The notes under the pieces: generated by a model
The model's input: the letters and a program-made list of their open reading frames with translations, nothing else
Told to the model about the DNA's origin: nothing
The model's database searches: none
Origin: Rhynochetos jubatus
Taxonomy: Eukaryota; Chordata; Aves; Eurypygiformes; Rhynochetidae
Assembly (NCBI GenBank): GCA_027574665.1
Contig: CM050650.1
Span: forward strand, 96,135,086-96,199,085
Reading direction: 5' to 3'
DNA length: 64,000 nt
Made by a program: the position numbers and the translations under genes
Shown here: positions 26,038 to 39,100 of the stretch, piece after piece
Layout: each line of letters starts with the position of its first letter
Position numbering within the stretch: the first letter of the stretch is position 1

Positions 26038-27096
26038 AAATCAAAGATCAAAGGACAATTCTTTGAAAATTACTAAGTGGGAGTGTCCTTGAAATTATGC
26101 AGCGACTGTATGAATACATGATCAGTGTTTTTATTAAAAATATGCTGTCCAAGCTCTGCAGTGTAGAAGTTAATAAAATACAGATTTGGAAGAGTCATTT
26201 GCAAAAAAAACCCATCCATGTAGGCCACAGTGTGTACAATTAACCTAGGGGAAGGTGGAAAGCCACACAGTCTACAGCACACATTATGGTACATACCGGT
26301 ACTCACCACCTATTTGATCCAGTTTTTATCATCTTTCCTCTAATTTTAGTGCCCAACTGGTATGGAACAGTAAGGTTCATCAGTCCTAAACACACTCATA
26401 GTTTTATTCGATGGCAGTGTTTTTTATATCCTCACACCACCCCATGGAAACCATGCCTGCATTTGCCTGGAGATACACATGCCACAGAGGGACACTCCTG
26501 TCTCTGTGCCTTGTCCAGTGTTCTCTCCTCTACTGACACCTGTTTTCTGTGACTGACCATTTGTCCCTGTGGGCATCCATAAGTTTCAGCTTGACTGTAA
26601 TGTGGCTGTCAGTCAGATTAGCATAATACACTGTCACACTGTGTATCAACATGACAACATTGTTTACATCCTGTCACACATAGACATGAAGCTAACTTAC
26701 TTTCCTATCTTACACTTGATGCTTCATTTTGCATTTGTTTTGCACTTTGTTGGACACTACAAAACAGTATCATTCCTGTACAAATGTTAACATTCTCAAG
26801 ACTTCAGAAAATATCTTGTACAAGGAGGAGAGAAAGAAAAAAAATAACACTGAAGGATGTATCTAATAATAATGTAAAAATCCTGCAGCAACATACTGTA
26901 CAAAAAATAAAGAAAAATCACGTGCATTGAAATCCAGTATGCACATTCAAAATATATCACTAGAATCCAGTTTTCACTATTCATTGACACCAACACATTG
27001 TAGTGAAAATAGTTGATTACTGCTCATGACAGATTACTGCTTCTATAATTATCCACCTCTGCAAATGGTAACATAAGCATCTGGACAATATCATAT
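26038..27096. other. Unassigned non-coding DNA
   Basis: No gene or classifiable element was recognised. Open frames of 66-88 codons (26073-26996) overlap on both strands and carry no recognisable domain. Confidence 0.5.
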
Positions 27097-27614
27097 TGTG
27101 TGCCGACTGGACATGGCTCAATACTTGGTCTCATCCTGGGCACCTGGCCAGTCTTCTGTGTGGTATTGATAATGGGAACATAACAGTCTGAATGTTCCCA
27201 AAATTTATGTCAAAAAGACTTACATAAGGTGTTTGTTACTTGTTATAAAGGCAGGAGGCCCTCGGGCTGACTTCTGAAGCCTCACCTATGGGTGGATGCA
27301 CCATGTAGAACTTTCCCAATTACCGCAGTTCTCTAGGGGCCAGCTGCTGAGGGGCTTCCCAGCTGACCTGTGAACCCAGATGATGGTTTTGAGGTGATAA
27401 TTGGTGATGCATACTTTTCGTAATCACTGTCTTGCTTTACAGTAATGAACTGGTGCATCACTATTCTGCTTATCTTTCTAATTGGTGCATCGTTATTCTG
27501 CTTTTCTTTTCTTTTTGGTTGCTACTATGATATATAGAGAGTAAATCATATTAATATTTATATATTAAGCTGAAGTCTGTGTTTTTACCTGGAATCCCAC
27601 CATTCAGCAAGACA
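27097..27614 (+). mobile_element. Probable solo LTR of an avian ERV family, with TATA box
   Basis: A GC-shifted unit with a TATA box (tataaa, 27244-27249) is followed by gcaggaggccctcgggctga, cctatgggtggatgcacc, tttcccaattaccgcagttc, aattggtgatgcatactttt and cgtaatcactgtcttgcttt. These I associate with an avian LTR family, though from memory only. A direct internal repeat, ggtgcatcactattctgctt and ggtgcatcgttattctgctt, occurs at about 27450-27505. Ends (tgtgtgcc, 27097; aagaca, 27614) are estimates without a confirmed TSD. Confidence 0.55.
27244..27249 (+). promoter_or_regulatory. TATA box in probable LTR
   Basis: tgttataaaggcagg is a good TATA-box context about 145 bp into the unit, with a GC-richer region just downstream. 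It is consistent with a U3/R promoter. Confidence 0.5.
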
Positions 27615-30600
27615 CTCATGTTCAAAGAAAACATTTTTTCCGAAGAATTACCTGTTAGTACTAAATTAACTCTTTCTTATAAGAGACAAAGACGTAATTG
27701 CTCAGTAAAACTTAATACCAAGGAAATGAAACTAAAACAAAAAAGTGTTTACTGATTTTTCTGGCACATATTTTTTCCCTAATTTCCACCTACTGGGACT
27801 GCACTAGTATATATAAGGTTAGAAAATGGCACACAGATCTACAGAGAGGATGGGGTTTTCCAAAGAACTTTTCTTAATGAGCAGAATACCTTTTGAAATT
27901 TTAAGCAGATAATAAATTTTGCTCCTAAGATTTTTCCTGTCTCTCAGTTCTACAACCATTGTGCAATTCTATAAAAGAGGGGGAAAAATCCTTTATGAGA
28001 ATGATGTTTTTAAATCTGCAACTATTTCACTAGCTTTTGGTAACAAAGGTTAACTCAGAAGACTTGTTTAAGCTTGTGACTCTTAAGTAGTGGCACTCTC
28101 CTACTTTGAATCACTTTCCAAAATAACAGATAGCATAGGTGCATAAGTTAGCATTACTTGTTGGGCAAACGAGCAGCTTCCCACTGTTCTCCACACTATT
28201 TGCTGCATAATTATAATCCCTCTGTGGAACCTCTAATGCTGTTGTGGCTTTTTAAGTGGAAGATCTCCTTTCAGGATATAGCTGCTTCTACAATTAGCTG
28301 TTACCCAACAGACAGTTACTAGCAACCTTTCCTGTGTGATCTGTAGTATTAATGCTGGAGGTGCTAAAATAACAAAAGAAAAAGAAGAGAGAGACTAATC
28401 ATAGTTTCTGCCCCTGCTTTGAAGCTATTAGGTCAGACTAGAGCTATTAGGACCTAGTAAGGTCTCATTTGGACATACAGAAGAAAATGTCTGAGAGGCT
28501 ACTTATTCCTGTTCTGCTGGATTCTAAAAGTATATTATGCTAATAAATGTTATGTTATGGGTTTCTAATATTTTTCTGGGTTTATTTTTGTTTATTTCAT
28601 CCGTCTTTGCTCAAAGGTTTAGATTTTTCAAGCAATGGTCAAATCAACTATTTGCAGTGTAGTTCCAAAGAGCCTGCAGTTATTTGCTGCTGTTGCCAGG
28701 AATGTATAAATGTAAATCCTTAGGAACACCCACAAGAAGTTCATTGACATGCAAATGACCTTAAATCCACCCTCAGAAATGCATGTCAGATCAAGGATAA
28801 CATGAAAATTTCACATCAAATGTTCAGAGTTACAAAAAACAGTCTTCCATCTTCTGTGTCTTCACTTTATCTTAATGTAAATAAAAAAATAGCTTATTCT
28901 CTAACACATTTGATTCTAATGTTTACAATACTGAAGCACATTTTTCAGAAAACTACTCAGACATATAACACCAGAGAGAAATTATTCTCCCTGGCTAAGG
29001 GATGCAAACTCCATAGATTTTTGTTAGCTCAGCACCACATCACAAAAGAGATTTGAGCTACTTGCTGCGGACAACGGGCAAGAAGATGTGTAGGTTAGCC
29101 ATCTGGTTAGCAATGGAAATTTATCACTGACAGGGATAAATTGGAATCTCTTTTTAATGTACACAATTTTATATAAGATAGATCTGATCCTTTTCTTTGC
29201 ATAGTCTGTGTATTCATCATAATTTTATATGATAATTTCTATACAAGCATATAACTTCCTAACTGAATGAGGTTCTTGAAAAGTATACTATTATGCACAT
29301 TTTGACAAATCTTTAGCTTTACACCTTTTTCTAAAACATGTTTTTTTCCTCAATCCTCCCCTCCAACAAAACAGTGATACAGCTGAACAACACTTAGGAT
29401 AAGACTTTTAACACCTTTTTATTTCAGGCAACCTTTTAGAATATTATCAAAGCAATAACAACCTTTCTAAAAGAGAACAGGACATACATATAAGTACAAG
29501 ACTTCAAAAACAACCTTGTTACTCTTATCTTCCTTTAACACTACAGCTCTGTTTATGTTATGTCACCACCACACATATTTTAAAATGCCAGAGGAAGAGG
29601 AAACCATCACAAAATATGACAAAATTTCTACCTAAGGAAAAGTACGTAATATGAAACTTGAGCAAACATTGAGTAAAACCTTTTAACCAGTACGTTTTGT
29701 TAGACACACACAGCAATTATTTTTGCTCTTTACAGAAGTGAATTTACAATAGGAAAAAACCCACAGGATAAGCATTTTTTGAAAATGAATACCTTGTAGC
29801 TCTATAAAGAAGAAAGCCTGCTTTATAGGGCTCGTCTTGTTTCACATGGCACTTTTGAAGCTTAAATCTTTAGCACATTAACTAAGCAAAATATAGAAAT
29901 GAAGGAGTGGGATAATCACATATTCTCTTTTACACCAGAAATAATGGCTTGAAGACCCTGGAGGTATAATACCTTTATATATTACAGTTAAATTAAGAAG
30001 GAGTATGAGGCTGCTATAATATCAGATAAATTAAGGCTTACAGTATCTCATTGCTAGAAAGCAGGTACAGTCAGACCAGTTAGTAAAAGTCTCTTCATCG
30101 ATTGAGTGGCATTACCTGAAGTTCCTTGGTGGATATTCAAACTCATAAAAAGAAAAAACTATATAAAAAGACTGTATAAAAACTGTAACAATGTGTCAAT
30201 ATTATAAAGCAGTGACTATTACCCCCTACTGTGGAGAAAAAGTGTACATAAAGGCAGCTTTCATTTGTCCATAAATTCAGGAATGTTGTGTACAATAATT
30301 ATTTAAAGAATACTGGCTTCCTCTGTTATACACCTTGATATTTTCTGATAAAAAGTCCTATTATAAGAGATAAGCATTACAAATTTACAACTACACATGA
30401 GAAAAATTACTGGATTTCAAGGTTTTGTAAGGTATATGGATTCATACGCTATATTCCAAATGATAACTGGTACTCCAAAACCAGCTCAAGTATTTTGTCA
30501 TATACTTGAGAAAAGTTATCATAAATCTCAAAATACCCAAGAAGCCTGAGTTCAGGGAATGAGTTCTGCAAAATACTGGTAAATTTTGTTTGTACCATGC

Positions 30601-31735
30601 TTAACAGACTTAACAGAGAAGTCCTTCTCCAGAACTGTGGCCACTTGCTGTTACTGTAATCATTAATACATTATAAACATTACCAAATACAATTAGCACT
30701 GTTTAGTTCATGAGGTGCCAAGAAGTTACCTTTCTTGTTCCAACAAGACACCGCAACGAAGACTACTACTGTTGCTATTATTTTTCCTTTCGCTTCATAT
30801 ATTATTATGCTCAATGATCCTTAACATTTCCTCAAAGACCATTAAGTTTTTCTGCAATCTTTTATCAATAGTCTTTCAGTGTACGAAAATCACTAAGACT
30901 ATCCATGCTCTTAAAGAGTGCTTTAAGTACTCCGTTTAGGAAAATATCTTTTCATGTAAATTTAGAGCTAGATTATGAAGGTTATTCATATCCAATTAGT
31001 AGTGATTCTTACTATTCTTGAGGATGACTACCCAATTTATATGGATTAGTAAATATTAAGAAAGTTTTAAAAGAATGTACATGACTTCAGAGGTTATACA
31101 TGTAATAGGAATTCTCTATTATGTTAGATGTTGTCACCATTCCTTGTCATCTGAAATATATATACTTAGCTATACACTGTGTAAGATATTAATAAACCAT
31201 TTTTATTACAAAGTTTGAATTACATTGATAGTTACACATTAAATATATCTTATCAGATATTTTTAATATCATTCCACATCTTAAAGAAAATTACTGTAAA
31301 TGTTTTTGTTATGTAAATGTTTTTGTTATGTAATTTATTTATAATGGAGGTTTTCTGTTGATCCCTGTTAAATTGATCCTTCCATTCATCCACTGAAGAC
31401 TATTCTCTTAAAAACTAATGTCAAATCTCTTACAGTCTTCTATGAAATCAGGTAGTTATTCCACCATAGAACTTAATCCTGTCAGACCTGACAAGCTAAG
31501 CAGATTCAGATTGAATTAACAGTAGAGTTGGAGACCTCCAAGGAACACTTCAGTGTTACAGCAAGTTTTTTAGTGCTACTGACTCAGTGGGAAACACTAA
31601 CTCACTATGTGAGTTAGTACTGAACTACACAGTAGTAGTTTTCCCAGTCAAGGAATTCTAAAAGACTCTCCAATTAAGATGCAATAGGCTGGGAGTACTC
31701 AGAAATAGAGAATGGGAGACAAAATACAGCAAATT
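27615..31735. other. Unassigned AT-rich non-coding DNA
   Basis: About 4.1 kb without a recognised gene, RNA or mobile element. Two open frames of 74-84 codons (28802-29056 and 30715-30939) show no recognisable domain. A perfect 17-bp tandem duplication lies at 31296-31329. Confidence 0.5.
31296..31329. repeat. Perfect 17-bp tandem duplication
   Basis: The unit gtaaatgtttttgttat occurs twice head to tail without mismatch, followed by the first four bases of a third unit. The lack of divergence suggests a recent slippage event. Confidence 0.9.
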
Positions 31736-31740
31736 GGGCT

Positions 31741-32401
31741 TGTCATGGTTTAGTCCCATTCAGCAACTAAACACCACACAGCTTCACACTCACCTCCACC
31801 CTCTCACAGTGGGATGTGGGAAAGAATCAGAGGAAAAAAGTAAGAGAAATTATGGGTTGAGAAAAGAACAGTTTAGTAACTGAATGCAAATTAGATAAAA
31901 AAGTCATACTAATAGTACTAGCACTTGTACTAATACTAATACTACTAATAATGTGTAATGAAAATAATACTAGTAATAATGATGATAACAGTATGTAATG
32001 ACAAAGGGAAAAAGGAAACAAACAAACAAAGAAACAACAAACAAACAAAACCAAAACACCAGCACAAAAGGGAAAGAAACAAATTATATAACCACTCACC
32101 ACCTACTGGTCAATGCTCAGCCAGTTTCTGAGCACCAATTGCCCCTCCTGTAACTTCCCCAACATATGTACTAAGCATGATATTCGGTAGCATGAAATGT
32201 CCACTTGGTCAGTTTGGTCAGCTGTCCGGACTCTGTCATACAGGGACAATATGAGAAACTGAAAAAATATTTAGCTTAGTATAAATATCGTTTGGCATCA
32301 GCTGAAAACATCCGTATATTGTCAATATTCTTCTCAGTGCAGCCAAAACATAGCGTCATACTAGCTACTGTGAACAAATTAACTCAGCCAAAGCCAGCAC
32401 A
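31741..32401 (-). mobile_element. Solo LTR, avian ERVL-like family
   Basis: The plus strand starts tgtcatggtttagtccc and ends agccagcaca. This is the reverse complement of the avian ERVL LTR that begins tgtgctgg and ends taaaccatgaca. Flanks gggct (31736-31740) and tggct (32402-32406) match at four of five positions, a 5-bp TSD. The AT-rich middle (31895-32050) holds irregular act/aat and caaa repeats. No internal retroviral sequence adjoins it, so it is a solo LTR fossil of moderate age. Confidence 0.85.
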
Positions 32402-32406
32402 TGGCT

Positions 32407-33019
32407 GCAAGTGTCTTAATGTATGGGGGGGGGGGGGGAGGAAGTAAAAGAAAAAGAAAAAAAAAAAAACCAAAAAAACCTCAAATTCCTACTTCTAGAA
32501 GGAAGAAAAAGAAAAATATACTAATAGAGAATATAAAAATGTCTTATGGTTAGATAGTAACATGTAAAAGCATTAGAAATCCTATTTGATGTGACGAGCT
32601 CCAGGTAATTTTATTGATGCATATGATGAATTTCTAACAACATATGAAGGAAAAAGAGCTAGCTAAAAATAAAGAGAGATAAAATTAATCCTCAATCAGT
32701 TTTAGCTGATGCATTGCTTGCATTCTATGTTAAAAATAGCCTTCAACAGAATCTGTCCACCAAGGTTCTTTGCATAATTATAAAAGAAGGAACATTCTGT
32801 TATACAACCCAGAGCAACAAGTCTCTCTTCTCATAGACAAGTATCTTAGGAAGAAAGTAAAGGAAGGTGAGTTCTGTATCACAAAATACTCTTTTTGAGT
32901 TTTACCAGACAGACAGTATTTGCCCATCTGTAACTGTGTCAAAATCAGCTTACTTCTCCTTTTCCTAACATGATCAGCAACCAGCTAAAGCCACCTTTAT
33001 CTCTTTTATCAAGAGAATC
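32407..33019. other. Unassigned DNA with G14 and A-rich tracts
   Basis: Apart from the low-complexity tract at 32425-32480, nothing is recognisable before the CR1 begins. Confidence 0.55.
32425..32480. repeat. G14 homopolymer followed by A/G-rich tract
   Basis: Fourteen consecutive G residues at 32425-32438 are followed by purine-only sequence and an A run near 32457-32469. The strand bias is complete: almost no C or T occurs over about 45 bases. G runs of this length can form quadruplex structures. Confidence 0.85.
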
Positions 33020-33587
33020 AAGGCCAGCAGATCGAGGGAGGTGATTCTCCCCTTCTACTCTGCTCTCGTGAGACCCCACCTGGAGTACTGTGTCCAGCTG
33101 TGGAGCCCTCAACATAAGAAGGACATTGACCATTTGAAGGGAATCCAGAGGAGGCCAGGAAGATGATGTGAGGGCTGGAGCACCTCTCCTATGAAGAAAG
33201 GCTGAGACAAACGGGCTTTTCCAGTCTGAGAAGAAAAGGCTCTGGGGAGACGTTATCTGCCTTCCAGTCCCTGAAGGGGCTACAAGGGGGGGGGACATTT
33301 TACAAGGCCATGTAGAGATAGGACAAGGGGTAATGGGTTTAAATTGAAGGTGGTGAGATTTAGATTAGATATCAGGAAGAAGTTCTTCCAAGAGAGGATG
33401 GTGAGGCACTGAAGCAGGTTGCCCAGAGAAGCTGTGGATTCCCCATCCCTGGAAGTGTTCAAGGCCAGGCTGGATGAGGCTTTGAGCAACCTGGTGTAGT
33501 GGAAGGTGTTCCAGCCCATGGCAGGGAGGTTAGCACTACACGATCATTAAGGTACCGTCCAACCAAAAACATTCTGTGATTCTATGT
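33020..33587 (+). mobile_element. CR1 LINE, 5'-truncated 3' end
   Basis: CR1 landmarks appear in order: gtgattctccccttctactc, gagaccccacctggagtact, cctatgaagaaaggctgag, agattagatatcaggaagaa, ccctggaagtgttcaaggcc, aggctggatgaggctttgag, and the tail attctgtgattctat. About 570 bp remain. The end-of-ORF2 coding sense is present on the plus strand in pieces, and open frames on the minus strand here are shadows. Confidence 0.93.
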
Positions 33588-35373
33588 TCATATATTGTTA
33601 TATAAAACTATAAAACATGATATGTCTTTCATTTGCATGTTAGAATTTCCCACCACAAAGTGCATCTGTGAAAAGAATATATAACTTAGACATAGAAAAT
33701 TAACCAGAATTTCACTTAAATTATATAATCTTTGTAATTTACCTGCATTTCAAAAGAAGACATCTCTAAGTATCCATCAGGGGCTTTCACACAGTCTGTA
33801 TGAATGGCACAGGCTTTCTGGATATGACTCTATCCAGACCTTGACAAGGAATTTGTTGTGGATAATGTTGGGAAAATGACTGAGTGGGTGTTACAACTCT
33901 ATTGAGTTTATAAGATTGAGTTGGTATATTATCAGAGAAAGACAATAAGTGGGGTGTAAAAAAATAAAAAATGATGTGATAATCCCTAATACCTGAAGGA
34001 CAGAAAGTTGAATCAGTAGATAGAGCTTCCATTAATGTTTCAGTGGAAGCCTTCTACATAAGAAGTAGGATTTTCGCCATAAATTCCTAATACTGATCTC
34101 CACTGGTCAACTTTCTAATCACTCAGACAATATAGTGACAGAATACTTAGCAAAGCACTGCTCATGTGAATTCTTAAGCATTTGCTGATAATATTCAGTG
34201 AAGAGCGTATGAGAAGCTAGAGGTGCATTGAATATTTTAAGTATTAGATGTCAATACAACTACTCGATATATACTGAAAGTACGTAGGAGGTAATGTTTT
34301 TTGAAAGATTTCTATGGAACTTTTAAAAAGTATAAATAACTCCTGAAGAAATATATTAGGACTTAATTTCCTGAAGACCAGAAGAAGAGTCCAGAACCAA
34401 CCCCCTTCTCAATAAAATATTCAACAGGGCCAATATGACTCAGATTATTTTTCTAATTGTCATGCTACTAGAGATTTTGTAGATGCAAAAGTCTGTTTGG
34501 GCGTTATTCCCTTCATGTTTTCAGAGTTCATTATAGAATATAGTTAGTCTTGCATTTGAGAAAGATTTTCACTCTTAAAAGTACAAGCATAATATTTTTC
34601 CTTTAATAATTTAGTCACAGAATCACGAATAAATTATTATTCACCAAAACACAATCTATTTAAAAACTGTGCATGATGCACAATGTTGCTGTTATCAAAC
34701 GAAAAAAGTTGCAGATGAAATGGAAGGGTGGTGTCTTGGTGAATGTTACTTAATTGCATTCTACTGATGACACTGTAAGAGATTTATTGGTATAAGAACA
34801 CTGAAAATGGACTTGTAATATATATTTTAAAAAAAGTTGAAAATAATTTTATTTAAAAAGGTTTATTTAAAGTGACACACCACCTTTTCATAATTAGTTG
34901 TTCAACTAATCACACTCTCTTTCACAATTTTATTAGCTCCACCAAAAATTTTAATTAATTAATTATAAAATTAAATCTATTTTCCTAATTTAGAAATTAT
35001 TGTTTTAAGAAGATATTTCCTAGGACTTGTGTCTCATGATGTTGTATATTCCACTCCCCCAATTACAGACAACATTTTTCCCTTTTCTTTGAAGGTCTCT
35101 TAAGTGTGTAAATTTAATTCCAAAATTCAGCCATTTTACATTTTCAGGTTAGGACCTGAGAACAATTTGATATGAAAAAATTCTGGTTAAAATTATTAGA
35201 AAGCAGCACTTATGCAAGTGTGGTATACTAGTTATTGTATTTACAGTTAATTTTAAATGGAGAACTTACTTCAAAATCATTGAACAGCTATGTTTCCTAA
35301 GCACAGAGATTTTTTTATGGATTGTATTATCAGTTTACAACCATTATTTGATCTTTACTGATTTACAGGGTAT
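33588..35373. other. Unassigned AT-rich non-coding DNA
   Basis: No gene or classifiable element was recognised. One 81-codon minus-strand frame (33787-34032) has no recognisable domain. Confidence 0.5.
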
Positions 35374-35378
35374 CTGCT

Positions 35379-36167
35379 TGTGCTGGGTTCAGTCAGGAAA
35401 AGGTTAACTCCCTTTGCTCTGGTTATTAGGGAGCTGCTAAGAAAAACATTGATAATGCCTCAGCTGGTGCTGGGGATGGCCTGTACTGGACTCAAGGTCT
35501 TTTGTCCGCTTTGGATACTGTAGCTGACCCAGACTAACCAAGGAAGTATTTCATTCCATAGTACATCATGTTCCGGTCTCTTGGGGTGGGGAAGGGGGTC
35601 CGGTAGCCATTACTCTTCCCTTTTCTCTCTCCCTTACTCCCTTGCTTGTCTCTCCGGGCACTTGCTAACCCTCCTGCGTTAGCTGCTTTGCTAACTCCTG
35701 TGCTGGCTCATTCGTGTGGGAGCTGGTGGGTTGTTTTGAGTTCCTGGCCATGCTATCACTGATAGGGTTTGCTCGGAATCTGCTGCATCAGCTCCCGGGC
35801 TCCGGCCTTCAGGCTATGGCTCTCGGGCTGCGATTGCTCTCGGGCTGTGGTTCTCGGGCTCTCTGGGTCTGATTTTCATCACTCAACATCTGGGTATGCA
35901 TTGGTCAGTGGATGGTGGGAAATTGTATCATATTGTATCATATTGTATATATTGTATTGTATGTTTTATTTTCTACTAATTTAATTATTTATTATTAGTA
36001 GTATCTGTATACATTGATTTAGATTTAATTAGTAAATAGTTCCTATCTCAATTTTACGAGCTTCCTTATTTCCTTTTCCTCCGATTCTTCCCCTCCGCTG
36101 GAGAAAGGAAGGGGGATTTTTGAGAGCGGCTTCGTGGTATTTTGCTATTCGGAGTTAAACCATGACA
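35379..36167 (+). mobile_element. Solo LTR, avian ERVL-like 'TGTGCTGGGTTCAG' family, copy 1
   Basis: The unit starts tgtgctgggttcag and ends taaaccatgaca. It is bounded by a perfect 5-bp direct repeat, ctgct at 35374-35378 and 36168-36172. The GC-rich middle repeats the word ctcgggct several times (about 35790-35860), then comes a tgtatcat/tgtat tandem run near 35925-35965 and a 3' part with cctatctcaattttacgag and attcttcccctccgctggag. A close relative lies at 54257-55002. No internal region is present. The perfect TSD and high similarity between copies point to a comparatively recent insertion. Confidence 0.93.
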
Positions 36168-39100
36168 CTGCTATGAAAAATAGGCTGTATTCCTCTGTAT
36201 TATAATGATAGCAGTCTGCAGACCAGAAGGCACTGCTTATTCAGGCAGATACAGTGTTAACACAGACTTTGTAACTGAGTGTGGCAGCTTGCCAGAAGAG
36301 AAGGTTCACCACAACACTACCTATTCAAATGCATTTCTCTTGTTAAATAATATTCTTTACATTTCAAATTTCTCCCTCTGACACTTAAGCAGTTTGTGGG
36401 CATGTTGGTTAGACAGGCCATGACCACCCAACAATGATCAGAAAAGCTGGCAGATGGGACCAGAACAGAAAGTCTGCTCTAAATGGGGTCTTGAACATTT
36501 AATAGCCCCTGAAAACTCACAAGAATGTTTCCCAGTAGAAGTCTATGGATCAGAGATACAGATTCTAAATCTTACTAGGTATGTTCAGCATGAAGGATAT
36601 GTTATGCCTTCTGGATAGCTATTTAAATTAATGCTGCAGGAAGTAGAGCAAAGAACATGGAGCATCTGTAAAATTAGAAGTGACTTCTGTAGAATATAAA
36701 AACCAGACCAGTTTGGTCTAGCATCCCTGATGAACATAATTCATCCATTTGCAACAGCTATTCAAGCTTGGTTAATTTCCTCAAACAGTAAAGGTATTCA
36801 ACATATCTGCATACAGCTGACGATGGATGTATGGAGGACCGGTGACATTGTGAAAAGGCAGTTAAAGCCCCATAGATGGTATGTCAGACAGTGTTAGGTG
36901 CTGATGAATGAGCATCAGCTCTATGAAACTGTATAAAATCCTTCATCTTGCATGGCAAAAAGATTCATAGAGAGAATGACTTTATAATTTCCTTATGGAA
37001 GCACACTAGTGGCATAATAAACTGCCTCAGAAGGAAATCTGATCACCTAGCAACTGTTCTGGCCTGAAAATTGCCAAATATGAGGATTGAGAACATCTTT
37101 TCAAGGATGGTTCCAATTCATTCACATGACAGCTCACTCTCTCTCTGACCTAAGTACTTTTCCTTGCCTTTGCCCCATGTTCCTGATCACTGTTCACTTA
37201 TGTGTAAACAGTGTTCACAGACCTGTGCCGTGAGCAGGACAATTCCACTATTTCATGGCAATCAGTTTTTCTTTTGGGTTTGAGTCTAAAATTTAATCAT
37301 ATAGATCTTCAGAGTTACTCATGATAAAGAGTATGTATTTCAGAATTTATACGAATGTAAACCCCACCTTACTATGGTCTGACTTGTTTTGCCTATGTCA
37401 TTGTTCCTACTGTCTCACTAATTTAATTATACAGTTCACATGAAAAATTGATGCCAACATTTCAATCCCTTTTTCTCAATAGGAATTAATGTTGGTGAAG
37501 AAACTGAAGTTCAGCTGAATTTCTGTTTAAAAGGATATACTTAGCTCCCTAGAGGTCTTAAATATGTAGATTAGTTTACTACAGAGAATCCTTGAATCTA
37601 TAAGGAAGTTTAACCAGCAAATTCTGATGAGTTCTTCTACCACACTGCAGAATTTTACCCTACTCACTGTAAAGGTCTGTTAATTTTATTGTTGTCAGAC
37701 CTTCTCTTTTATAATTTTTTTTTTTCTTTAAGAAGAATAATTTGCTCTTCTTTGTTTTATGATAGCAAGTACCTCTCCTTACCATACAAACAAGTCATTA
37801 ATTCTTAATTCTTTGTGCTGGGACCAGATTCAAGGATTGATGTAGAAGTATCAGAAACAGAATTAGGATTAATTTCTGTGTATGACTACACTAGACTTCT
37901 GTCATGGAAAGCTGGTAAGTTGTTAGCATGGTTCCAGTCCTTATTTTGTCCCAGACTCTTTATCAGTCTCCCAACCAATGTCCAGACAGGATTCAGGAAT
38001 TAACACAGGCCAGACATCATTCCCCAAAGCTATTTGTTACAGTCATTCTCTTTTGGATGGGAAGAGTTTAGTTCACAAAGTAAGATGTGTCAGTTTGTCT
38101 CAGTGTTTGAGAGCCTTTCTATTTATTAAAGTGGCCATAACCTGTGTGTTTCAACATAAAAGTTTAAAATATACATTACTATGTAATGGAATAAATAGTT
38201 ATTGATATAGATACTGTGTCGACTAATGCTTATAGCTTATTCCAGGATAGCGACATAGTCACATCAATATTGGTCTGTATAAAATTACTTTTAGGATCCT
38301 TATCTGAATTAATAGGGGTGCACAAGTGGACAGGTAGAAGAACAGTCAGCCTAGAAGAAGCATTGAATGAGTACCCGTCTTCTCTGTGCCTCTTGGACTT
38401 AATCTTTACTCGATTGTTGCAATGACTGGTTCTTTAGAGGAGACTTTCTTTTGCATTCACATCCCCTGTGCACTCATTCAATAGCAAGGTATAATTCATC
38501 CCTTATAACTTGTATTAATTAAACCAATATGCTAAATAATTCTTATTGGTGAGCAACTATATAAAATGAGGCAAATCCATAATTTTTGGTGGGAGTATGA
38601 TGCAGTAAAAAATGAATGCATGTTAATATTGACCTCATGGACAGAAAACCTGTATTTGTTTAGTACTCCATATGTCCAGCACCAAAACATTAACTTTACA
38701 GTAAATTTCAGCTTTCTGTTTCTAAAGATTCTCTTTCATACATCAAGGCCACTTAACCAAGTTACCTGACATTTGGAATCCCACCAGCATTACAAACTCA
38801 GACAATAGCATCAAAACAAGACAAGTTTAATGATCAGGCACACCGGACTTGGACTGTCCACACAGCAATTTTTATATACAAGAAACATTTCTTTAGAAGT
38901 CCAAGACATAACTTGGATTAGTTGTGGAACGCCCAAACCTAACCAGCTGGCCTCTATGGGACTGCTACCTCACACTAACAATGGCTGTGGTAACAATTAT
39001 AGAAAGCTGTGTTTTCACACAGAGATAACAACCCTTGAGCTATCTATTACATTTTGCAGACACAAGCACATTATTTTTGTATCAGCCATGTTAGCGTAAT

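Noticed and set aside
31827-32102. 91-codon frame resembling a membrane protein
   Set aside because: It is the minus-strand translation of the AT-rich repeat zone inside the LTR at 31741-32401.
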